Source of the DNA: CAZEAC01 sp964510065
GTDB taxonomy: Bacteria; Bdellovibrionota_C; UBA2361; CAIXSY01
DNA length: 24,795 nt
Reading direction: 5' to 3'
NCBI GenBank assembly: GCA_964510065.1
Contig: CAZEAC010000065.1
Coordinates: 1-24,795, forward strand
Shown in pieces: positions 8,481-15,284 of the stretch. The first letter of the stretch is position 1, and the number at the start of each line of letters is the position of its first letter. A program made the translations under genes and the position numbers. The notes beneath the pieces are model-generated. The model did not search any database, was not told the origin of the DNA, and worked only from the letters and a program-made list of their open reading frames with translations.

Positions 8481-8582
8481 GTTTATTCCGGGAAGCTCAA
8501 CTATGAACGAATGGGTATGGCTGCGGTGGAACTGAATGAGCAATTCGCGGATTGGAAGATCGGGTCAGAAATAAGCTTATAA
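8481..8582 (+). pseudogene. 3' remnant of a second M28 peptidase gene
   Basis: In the frame ending at TAA 8580-8582 the bases encode KLNYERMGMAAVELNEQF and a short tail. This closely parallels the C-terminus of the intact M28 gene upstream (RLDYARMGMVVEGVYKV), with a stretch of 14 identical bases (ACGAATGGGTATGG) at both places. No start codon or upstream peptidase body exists, because the SGNH gene ends just before it in another frame. I read it as the tail of a duplicated M28 copy whose body was lost. Confidence 0.55.
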
Positions 8583-9500
8583 ATTGGCGTGCTCTGCGGC
8601 TATCGAATAGCCTCTTTCAAGAATATTAAGATAGAGATTTTCCGAAATTCGAATGCTTTCGCCAATAATTCCACTCGGGTAAGACACTGCAATACTATCG
8701 CTTCCGGCCGAAAGCTTTTCCATCACAAGGCAGGAACTGAAGTGAGTGGAAGATCGATTAATGGCGGAGAGATTATCTAGAACAACCATGAGCAAGCTCA
8801 TGGCACTGAGCGACCGGACCAGCTGCGCAGACTCAAAGTCCGGGAGCTCATTTCGGCTAATTCTCACATAAGGCGATAGGTGCATGGGAATAGCGCCTGC
8901 GACGACCTCAGCGAAGTTATGTGGATTGATTGGCGCCAGCCAGCGCTCTGCCACGCAAGCAAACCAATAGGGGCCCGGGATCGAGCTTCGCCCCTGATTT
9001 CTCAAATACGCATCATCATCATGTGAGTCAATCCAATGCAGATCTAAGACCTCTCTTTCATTGAAGCCTATCGGATCAATTTTTGGACCAGAAAGAACTA
9101 ACAGCTTTGATTTTATGTATTCTTCTCGTGATACACTAGGAAGATATGTTGTTGCCTTATCAATTCCGGCCAAGAGATCTCCCGTAAAGAGCTGCGGCCA
9201 CTCTACTTGGTGTCGAGCACCCGCCACCCAAATATTACCATCGTGCTCACCTTTCTTGGTGCGGGCAAGCTGCTCCAACTGTTGAAGAGGCCTCCCGTGA
9301 AACGCTATTGGTGGAATTTGCGGCTGCAGCTTTTGAACCCGCCTCACACAGTCTAAGAATGCACGCTGCTCGACCTGCTGCAGTTCTGGAAAGCTAAGCC
9401 TGATCAGCTCCTGGGCACTTGGCAGACAAAACGGACTGTTTTCCGACTTCTTAAATTCGCGAAAAGACCCGCTAAAGCTTTGAAAGGAATTGAGAGTCAT
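8577..9500 (-). CDS. protein of unknown function
   Basis: From ATG 9500 the product is 307 residues; an in-frame GTG at 9587 would add 29 residues but lies inside an inverted repeat and has no good ribosome site, so I chose the ATG, though its own site is also weak. There is no signal peptide and no clear membrane segment. The central part is rich in aromatic residues (LDLHWIDSHDDDAYLRNQG, then SIPGPYWFACVAERW), and the C-terminal third is more hydrophobic (LVRSLSAMSLLMVVLDNL). I recognise no catalytic motif or family. It stands alone on this strand, stops within the M28 remnant and has no partner gene. The length and lack of internal breaks favour a real gene. Confidence 0.55.
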   Translation of the reverse strand: MTLNSFQSFSGSFREFKKSENSPFCLPSAQELIRLSFPELQQVEQRAFLDCVRRVQKLQPQIPPIAFHGRPLQQLEQLARTKKGEHDGNIWVAGARHQVEWPQLFTGDLLAGIDKATTYLPSVSREEYIKSKLLVLSGPKIDPIGFNEREVLDLHWIDSHDDDAYLRNQGRSSIPGPYWFACVAERWLAPINPHNFAEVVAGAIPMHLSPYVRISRNELPDFESAQLVRSLSAMSLLMVVLDNLSAINRSSTHFSSCLVMEKLSAGSDSIAVSYPSGIIGESIRISENLYLNILERGYSIAAEHANL

Positions 9501-9577
9501 CTTATGCCCGACATAACTCCAGTTATGGCAGCATAATAACACCAAGTGCCCCGCAGCCCGGTTTAGACTCAAGCCCG

Positions 9578-9659
9578 TCTTGGACACCCATACTCGTCTA
9601 CTTCATTTTCTCCAGTATTTTAGGGGACTTGCTCGCTCTGTGAGCTTGGGTGTCCAAGA
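9578..9659. repeat. 13-bp perfect inverted repeat with 56-base spacer
   Basis: TCTTGGACACCCA (9578-9590) is matched exactly by its reverse complement TGGGTGTCCAAGA (9647-9659). It lies upstream of the minus-strand unknown gene and covers that gene's alternative GTG start. It could be the ends of a small decayed element, an operator pair or a long-range RNA stem. Confidence 0.5.
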
Positions 9660-9875
9660 GAGAGATGCGATCAAATTTTTCTGATTGGTAGGGCCGCGTC
9701 CAATTGCTAGGCTTAGGAAAAGCCTTTCCGGTCTTTACAATCTGCCTTGGGTAGTGGTTCTGAGGGTCATGCGGGAAGGGCGTCAGCTCTCCCCGGAGAG
9801 ACCCTCGACGGAGGTTTTCACCATACAAAAATAAACAATCAACCGCCGTGTAGTAGCGGCAAGAAAGAACACATC
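9660..9875 (+). other. gene-free, structured stretch upstream of the two-TM protein
   Basis: About 215 bases without a convincing gene hold several potential hairpins on the plus strand. GGCTT/AAGCC pairs at 9710-9724. GAGGGTC (9762-9768) pairs with GACCCTC (9800-9806), enclosing CTCTC/GAGAG (9787-9800, sharing one base). CCGC/GCGG pairs at 9843-9859. The last lies just before the downstream ATG. This may be a structured 5' leader or a small RNA; I cannot match it to a known riboswitch. Confidence 0.3.
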
Positions 9876-10505
9876 ATGGATAAAGAAGTTGTACCAGCGA
9901 CCCCGCCCGATCCAAAATCAGTTCGGCGCCGAAGCCGACCGTCAAAGGTCATCAACTGTATGTTTAGCGGCCTTGCAGCAGTCTTGCTCGCTGCGACAGC
10001 GCTGATTTCACTCGGCGTCGCATTTTTCGCCGGGTATGTCTATTCTCAGTTGAGTAATGGAATCGATCGGCCGTTGCGCTCGGCGGAGTACTCGAGTGCC
10101 GCGGCAACCGCAAAAATACTGAAAGACCAATCGCGCCAGATTGCGAACCTGCTCAATGTTAGTCCGATGCAGGTCCTTTCCGGTTCAACAACTGTCTCGA
10201 TCATCAGCGATCACGTCGTGCAACTCAAACGCTTGCAGTTCAACGCAGAGAAATTGGCGGCGAATGCCGACACCGATTCGCTCGTGAAGTTTCGGGCGCT
10301 GCGGCAAGAGATCTTTTCTTTGCAGCCCATTGCAGGAAAAGTTACACGAAGCCTCTTCATCGGCAGCACGCTCGGGCCAATGATGGTGCTTCTCCTTATG
10401 TGGATTGGACTGTTAATTATCCTCGGGCCCGCCCTTAACCAGGTATCAGTGGCACTGGATAAGCTCGAAGAGCCAAAAACCGCACGGGCGCTTGCTCGTG
10501 GCTGA
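9876..10505 (+). CDS. two-transmembrane protein of unknown function
   Basis: From ATG 9876 the product is 209 residues. The open frame extends upstream to 9747, but that part reads like structured non-coding sequence. Residues 1-27 are a Pro/Arg-rich cytoplasmic tail. TM1 spans about 31-56 and TM2 about 164-186. The roughly 107-residue region between them looks helical and would be periplasmic, after which a short tail ends the protein. This is the layout of a chemoreceptor or sensor kinase input half without any output domain. No enzyme motif is visible. A strong terminator follows the stop. It appears to be a single-gene transcript. Confidence 0.6.
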   Translation: MDKEVVPATPPDPKSVRRRSRPSKVINCMFSGLAAVLLAATALISLGVAFFAGYVYSQLSNGIDRPLRSAEYSSAAATAKILKDQSRQIANLLNVSPMQVLSGSTTVSIISDHVVQLKRLQFNAEKLAANADTDSLVKFRALRQEIFSLQPIAGKVTRSLFIGSTLGPMMVLLLMWIGLLIILGPALNQVSVALDKLEEPKTARALARG

Positions 10506-10530
10506 AGTATAGAAACAAGAAGGTTAGCAA

Positions 10531-10570
10531 AAGAGGCGGGCGTACCTGATTGTCAGGTACGCCGCCTTTT
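10531..10570. terminator. strong, probably bidirectional intrinsic terminator
   Basis: GGCGGGCGTACCTGA (10535-10549), loop TTG, and TCAGGTACGCCGCC (10553-10566) form a stem with one bulged G, followed by TTTT; AAAA flanks the other side. It sits between the end of the plus-strand two-TM gene and the end of the minus-strand aromatic operon and can serve both. Confidence 0.9.
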
Positions 10571-10654
10571 ACCGAAAAAAGTATTTGAGGGTCTCTCCAT
10601 CACAATATTCTCGTACTATATAGCGCAGCATACCGTTTGTACTTAAGCTCATGT

Positions 10655-11017
10655 TCAAACTACCCGCCAAAGTACTATCTGCAACACAAGAATCGCCAGC
10701 ACAATTAACTGAAAGTGAGCTTTCTGTGTCTTATGCCGAAAAAGATACATCGCTGCAATCAGGCCTAAGCTTCCGCCACATAGCGCTGAAAAGTAGAGCA
10801 TCTTTTCTGGGACACGAAGCTCTCTACTCGCCGCAATGCTCTTGTCAAACGCACAAAGCGAAAATGAGCTGACACTCGTCGCAAGCAAATAACAGTACAC
10901 CGTATCTAGGTACGTATACCTGCAAAGCAGAAACAAAACGAAAACACTGAGCAGTACAAACCCCAATCCATAAAAAAAATATGGATTAGTCGATCGCTTG
11001 CTGCCCTTATGAACCAT
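10655..11017 (-). CDS. DUF1294 small membrane protein
   Basis: The product is 120 residues. Hydrophobic segments lie at about 15-32, 37-54, 73-92 and 103-118. The DUF1294 signature is present: FDKSIAASRELRVPE (Asp58-Lys59, Arg68 to Glu71), then CGGSLGLIAAMYLFRHKTQK with the RHK motif at 94-96. Many DUF1294 proteins carry an N-terminal cold-shock domain; this one does not. The function of the family is unknown. It starts 11 bases after aroC with a GGAGA ribosome site overlapping the aroC end, so it is the last gene of the aromatic operon, before the shared terminator. Its link to the pathway is positional only. Confidence 0.8.
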   Translation of the reverse strand: MVHKGSKRSTNPYFFYGLGFVLLSVFVLFLLCRYTYLDTVYCYLLATSVSSFSLCAFDKSIAASRELRVPEKMLYFSALCGGSLGLIAAMYLFRHKTQKAHFQLIVLAILVLQIVLWRVV

Positions 11018-11028
11018 GCTCTCCGTTG

Positions 11029-12120
11029 CTACGCACGCGAATTCTGTGCCCGATGACGCAAGAAATGGTCAATCAGTACCAAAGCAGTCATCGCCTCAAC
11101 TATCGGCACCGCACGCGGGAGCACGCAGGGATCATGCCGTCCCGCGGCGGCAAGAGTGGCCGTTTCGCCTTTGACCGATACGGTCACCTGCTCCCTCTTA
11201 ATCGTCGCGACTGGTTTAAATGCAACTCGGAAATTAATCTCTTCACCGCTTGAGATTCCGCCTAGCACGCCACCCGCATTATTCGTACTGGTACGTATTC
11301 TTCCGTCCTTATCTTTATAAAATGGATCATTATGCTCACTGCCGCGAAGATTAGTGGCAGCGAAGCCAGAACCAATCTCAAAACCCCTGACCGCGTTAAT
11401 ACTTAGCATCGCTTTGCCAAGATCAGCATGCAATTTATCAAAGACTGGTTCACCGAGCCCCGCGGGAACATTTCGCGCGACTCCACGGATCACTCCTCCC
11501 ACCGAGTCGCCTTCGTCTCGCACTTTTTCAATAAGTGCTATCATCTTTTTCGCGCACGCCTGATCCGGGCAGCGAATAATATTTGCTTCAATATCGGCAA
11601 CTTTTACCTTGCTACTATCAATCGTCGCTTCAACATTGTGCACCTTCTCGACATAGGCCAAAATCGAGATATCGCATTTTTCGCTAAGATATTTTTTTGC
11701 AATTGCCCCAGCCGCTACTCGCGCCAAGGTTTCGCGCGCAGACGCCCTGCCGCTTCCCATCCAATCGCGAACGCCGTACTTAGCGAGATACGTAAAATCA
11801 GCATGGGAGGGACGGTACAAATCTTTGAGCACTTGATAGTCGCCAGGGCGCTGATCCTGGTTTTGCGCCATGATCAGAATTGGCGTCCCAGTCGTCTTTC
11901 CATCAAAGACGCCGGAAAGGATTTTAATGGTATCCTCCTCCTTTCGCGGTGTCGTGATGCTGCTTTGGCCGGGCTTTCTTCTATCAAGCTCCGGCTGAAT
12001 GTCGGTCTCCGAAAGCGTCATACCGGGCGGGCAACCGTCGACCACCACCCCAACCGCTCCGCCATGTGACTCGCCAAATGTGTGAATTCGAAAAATCTGT
12101 CCAAAGCTATTTCCGGCCAT
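11029..12120 (-). CDS. aroC: chorismate synthase
   Basis: The product is 363 residues, normal for the bacterial enzyme, which converts 5-enolpyruvylshikimate 3-phosphate to chorismate using reduced FMN. The N-terminal TFGESHG (14-20) carries the conserved His17. The FMN and substrate site is seen in RPSHADFTYLAKYG (103-116) and MGSGRASARETLARVAAGA (121-139). Near the C-terminus are GVLGGISSGE and GRHDPCVLPRAVPIVEAM. All expected signatures are intact. It begins four bases after the aroD stop, and the DUF1294 gene follows 11 bases later. It is the final common-pathway step in this operon. EPSP synthase, which supplies its substrate, is not in the window. Confidence 0.97.
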   Translation of the reverse strand: MAGNSFGQIFRIHTFGESHGGAVGVVVDGCPPGMTLSETDIQPELDRRKPGQSSITTPRKEEDTIKILSGVFDGKTTGTPILIMAQNQDQRPGDYQVLKDLYRPSHADFTYLAKYGVRDWMGSGRASARETLARVAAGAIAKKYLSEKCDISILAYVEKVHNVEATIDSSKVKVADIEANIIRCPDQACAKKMIALIEKVRDEGDSVGGVIRGVARNVPAGLGEPVFDKLHADLGKAMLSINAVRGFEIGSGFAATNLRGSEHNDPFYKDKDGRIRTSTNNAGGVLGGISSGEEINFRVAFKPVATIKREQVTVSVKGETATLAAAGRHDPCVLPRAVPIVEAMTALVLIDHFLRHRAQNSRA

Positions 12121-12124
12121 GTTG

Positions 12125-12820
12125 CTACTTTATCTTGAGCGTCTCAAAAATATCACGTAACTGCTGCTGAGTAAGCTGTCCAGGCGCAGATCGCTCGGCC
12201 TCGGTCTTTGGCGCGAAAATCAGCTTGTTCCCCCACAACGTCCCAAATACTCGAGTCACTGCACCATGCACACCCATACCAAGTACAATATACTCGACAC
12301 CTTTTGCTTTCAATGCAAGCTGTAACTCGAGTAATCGCACCGCGTCAGCTTCATTGCTACACAGCGTCGATACCTTATAGACCGAGACCCCAAGCTTCTC
12401 CATTTCGTCGATAACCGCAAGGAGCTCCGCCATACAGGGCGTTTTCTCGTAATCATGAAATGAAACAATGGTCTTTACTTGAAGCTGCTCCAATTTCAGG
12501 AACTCAAGCTCCTCGCGCTCGCGGCGAATATCTAGATCGACAAAACCTTTCCCCCCGGAAAGCTCTTGAAGGTAAAATTGGCGTTTCTGCAGATTCATCG
12601 TGGTCGGTTTATTGTCTGATCGGTGAAAAACAACAATCAGTGTTTCGCCATACAACTCGACAAGATGCCGAACGAAGGCATCATCTAAATCCACAATATA
12701 ATCAAGCCATACTTCAAAGAATTGATATTCACATTGACTTTCATCGATAAGCTTCAGCACCTGCGCTTTAGACGCGCGCTGAATCGGCAGGCAAAATTTG
12801 TTATCGACGTGACTATTCAT
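12125..12820 (-). CDS. aroD: type I 3-dehydroquinate dehydratase
   Basis: The product is 231 residues, typical of the class I (Schiff-base) enzyme, which dehydrates 3-dehydroquinate to 3-dehydroshikimate. The catalytic pair is His122 in SFHDYEKTP and Lys149 in VYKVSTLC. Glu36 (FFEVWLDYI), Arg190 in GMGVHGAVTRVFG, and Ser211/Gln215 in SAPGQL complete the substrate pocket. The usual EGG after the second strand is replaced (FHRSDNKPT), a mild divergence. The start overlaps the aroK-aroE stop by an ATGA of four bases, which implies translational coupling. The separate, unrelated type II enzyme (AroQ) is not seen. Confidence 0.93.
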   Translation of the reverse strand: MNSHVDNKFCLPIQRASKAQVLKLIDESQCEYQFFEVWLDYIVDLDDAFVRHLVELYGETLIVVFHRSDNKPTTMNLQKRQFYLQELSGGKGFVDLDIRREREELEFLKLEQLQVKTIVSFHDYEKTPCMAELLAVIDEMEKLGVSVYKVSTLCSNEADAVRLLELQLALKAKGVEYIVLGMGVHGAVTRVFGTLWGNKLIFAPKTEAERSAPGQLTQQQLRDIFETLKIK

Positions 12821-14178
12821 TTCGAGCCTGAACTTAGATCGGTGAGCACTGCTTCACGCATTATTTCGAAGTTTGCTTTTGCATCAGTATAAAGTGAAAA
12901 TTGACGCATCCCCTGCTCTACAAACATCTCCCAACCTGATACTATCTTGGCACCCACATTTCGAGCCATCGTCAAAAGCTCAGTTTCCAGCCTATTGTAC
13001 ACAAGGTCGAAAACAAACGTTGGCTTCCCAAGTTGTGCAGCACTCACCGGAGTCTCTCCTTGGCGCATTCCAAGACTTGTCGCGTTAATAACTATCTCCG
13101 CCCTCGCAATATCTTGAAGCGTGCCGACGCACGCGGTCGCGCCGAGGTCAGTCACGAGCTTCTCCGCTCGCTCTCGGTTCCTATTGATAACCGTTACCTT
13201 CGCTCCCTCTCGACAGAGTCCATATACCGCTGCACGCGCTGCACCGCCCGCCCCTAAGACCGCGACTTCTTTTCCCAGTAACGCCACTCTTTTCTTGAGA
13301 GGTTCGACTACTCCATACCAATCGGTGTTACAGCCACGAAGCTCCGACCGATCCACGATGACCGTATTCACGGCGCCAATCGCGTCAGCTGATGAATCGG
13401 TACTATCCAAATATTTTTTAATCAACTGCTTATGCGGCATCGTCACCGAAATCCCACGAATTTTTCCGGTACGCACGTAGCGCATAAAATCAGCCAGCTC
13501 TTCTTCTTTCACCCGCAGAGCTCTAAACTGGTACATTCCTGAAAGTCCGGCAGCCTTGAGCATCGCTTCATGCATACGCGGAGAGCGCGAATGACTTATC
13601 GGATCACCGATAACAAGAAGAAGTTTTCTTGTATCGAGCTTATCAAGCGTCGAGCGATCGCCTCGCTCGGAAAGCGAAAACCGAAATACCCGCTCTTCCA
13701 GCTCAGATGCCACCGCGTTGGGACTTTTCCCATCGGTATCGATTATGATGTCGGCGACCGAACGATACTTTGGCTCGCGTCCCTCATACGTCCTCCGCGC
13801 CGCAGCTGGATCACTAAATAGCGGCCGGTTTGAAAAGTTCTTTAGCCGCTGCGAAAGCTCTGTGAACCCTGTCCTCAAATACACAAAAATTGCATCATTC
13901 TGGCGAAGCGCTACGATATTCTCTTCAGCGAGAATCGCGCCACCCCCGGTTGAAACAATACAGTTGTCGGCTGAAGCTAAAGATCCAGCAACTTCGCTTT
14001 CAAGCGCACGAAAGCGATCTTCGCCGTCTTTTTCAAAAATTTCGTTAATGCTCTGCCGCCCCGATATCGAGAGGACACGGCTATCCATTTCAATTGGATC
14101 AAGCAATAGACGGGGAGCGCATAGCTCCGCGACCGTCGATTTTCCCGAACCCATAAAGCCAATCAGGACAATCTTCAT
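12817..14178 (-). CDS. aroKE: shikimate kinase-shikimate dehydrogenase fusion
   Basis: The product is 453 residues in two domains. Residues 1-165 are shikimate kinase: P-loop GFMGSGKST (7-15), shikimate-binding Asp32, GGGA (78-81), Arg118 in NRPLF, and the GREPKYRSVAD lid helix. Residues 185-450 are NADP-dependent shikimate dehydrogenase: GDPISHSRSP (191-200), catalytic Lys250 in MPHK, Asn271, Asp286 in NTDWYG, dinucleotide loop GAGGAARA (309-316), NRNRERA (332-338), NATSLGM, and Gln422. The two steps it performs (dehydroshikimate to shikimate to shikimate 3-phosphate) are consecutive. It overlaps aroB and aroD by four bases at each end. No frameshift lies between the domains. Confidence 0.95.
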   Translation of the reverse strand: MKIVLIGFMGSGKSTVAELCAPRLLLDPIEMDSRVLSISGRQSINEIFEKDGEDRFRALESEVAGSLASADNCIVSTGGGAILAEENIVALRQNDAIFVYLRTGFTELSQRLKNFSNRPLFSDPAAARRTYEGREPKYRSVADIIIDTDGKSPNAVASELEERVFRFSLSERGDRSTLDKLDTRKLLLVIGDPISHSRSPRMHEAMLKAAGLSGMYQFRALRVKEEELADFMRYVRTGKIRGISVTMPHKQLIKKYLDSTDSSADAIGAVNTVIVDRSELRGCNTDWYGVVEPLKKRVALLGKEVAVLGAGGAARAAVYGLCREGAKVTVINRNRERAEKLVTDLGATACVGTLQDIARAEIVINATSLGMRQGETPVSAAQLGKPTFVFDLVYNRLETELLTMARNVGAKIVSGWEMFVEQGMRQFSLYTDAKANFEIMREAVLTDLSSGSK

Positions 14179-15281
14179 GAGTCCGCCAAGCTTGCAATCA
14201 CCGCGCGCACTTCGCCTTCAGGGACCTCTTGATCTACAATTGCTTGACCAAGCCCGTTAAGAAGAACCCACTTAGTCCTGCCACCCGTATTTTTCTTGTC
14301 ATGCGAGATCTTCTGCAAGACACAATCTATATCGATCTTGTTTTGAAGCTTGGTAGGAAGTCCAACTCGAAGCAAGCCTTGCTCTATTCGCTCAAGCTGT
14401 AGTGCATCAAATATCTTCATGCGAAGCGAAAGCCGAGCTTCCGCAAGCATGCCAATACTTATTGCCTCGCCATGGAGCAGCCCCTCAGTCTCAAGTAGTG
14501 CCGCTTCTATTGCATGGCCAATGGTATGCCCGAAGTTTAGGATTTTTCGCGGTCCGCCTTCGCGCTCATCTTTTTCAACTACTGCCGCTTTGATCTTTAT
14601 CGAATCGAATATCAGAGAGGAAAGCTCTTCAGCGCTATACTCGTAAGCTTTCTTCGCCACGGTGCGCTCAAAGTAAGCTTGGTCTGCAATCAGCCCGTGC
14701 TTTACCATCTCGGCAAAGCCTGCACGAAACTCACGCTCAGGAAGCGTCTTCAGTGTGCGAGTATCACAAAAGACAGCCTTCGGCTGTTGGAAGCTTCCTA
14801 ATAAGTTTTTTATTTCCAGAAAATCGACGCCGACTTTTCCGCCAACACTTGCATCAACCTGTGAGAGCAGCGTGGTAGGAAGCTGCACAAAATCGATTCC
14901 ACGCATGTAGCAGCTTGCGGCGAAGCCTCCAAGATCACCCACAACTCCACCACCAAGGTTAAAGATAAGCGATTTTCGATCGGCTTTTCCACGCAGGAGC
15001 TGACCCCAAACTTCTTCCATCGTGGCAATAGTCTTATATTTCTCACCGGCCCCGATAAGAACAACTTCAGCCGCCGCACCAAGAACACTTTGGAGCTCGG
15101 CACCCCAATGTTTCGCGACCGTTTCATCACTTATGATAAAGATTCGCGAGTAGTTCCCTAGCACAACTCGCTCGGGGATCTGCGTGAAAGCATTAGGGCC
15201 GACTACTACCGGATACGCGCTCTTGGCCACGCCCGGAATTTGAACGGTCAAGACATGTTGACCTGAGGAGCTTTCATTCAC
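14175..15281 (-). CDS. aroB: 3-dehydroquinate synthase
   Basis: The product is 368 residues and starts with GTG at 15281, three bases after the preceding gene's stop, with AGGG as ribosome site. The enzyme cyclises DAHP to 3-dehydroquinate using NAD and a divalent metal. The NAD site is GGGVVGDLGGF (110-120). TTLLSQVDASVGGKVG (136-151), EMVKHG (191-196), FGHTIGHAIE (250-259) and HGEAISIGM (270-278) supply the metal ligands and substrate contacts. The length is normal. It overlaps the aroK-aroE fusion by four bases and uses the product of the fused DAHP synthase upstream. Confidence 0.97.
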   Translation of the reverse strand: MNESSSGQHVLTVQIPGVAKSAYPVVVGPNAFTQIPERVVLGNYSRIFIISDETVAKHWGAELQSVLGAAAEVVLIGAGEKYKTIATMEEVWGQLLRGKADRKSLIFNLGGGVVGDLGGFAASCYMRGIDFVQLPTTLLSQVDASVGGKVGVDFLEIKNLLGSFQQPKAVFCDTRTLKTLPEREFRAGFAEMVKHGLIADQAYFERTVAKKAYEYSAEELSSLIFDSIKIKAAVVEKDEREGGPRKILNFGHTIGHAIEAALLETEGLLHGEAISIGMLAEARLSLRMKIFDALQLERIEQGLLRVGLPTKLQNKIDIDCVLQKISHDKKNTGGRTKWVLLNGLGQAIVDQEVPEGEVRAVIASLADS

Positions 15282-15284
15282 GGG

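Noticed and set aside
9598..9828. 76-residue minus-strand frame
   Set aside because: It has no family resemblance, overlaps several hairpins and the inverted repeat, and has an unbiased composition; more likely chance in structured DNA.
11428..12069. 213-residue plus-strand frame inside aroC
   Set aside because: It lies wholly antisense to a clear chorismate synthase gene and shows no domain.
13718..14260. 180-residue plus-strand frame inside aroK-aroE
   Set aside because: Antisense shadow of the shikimate kinase domain; serine/arginine-rich as expected for a reversed coding strand.
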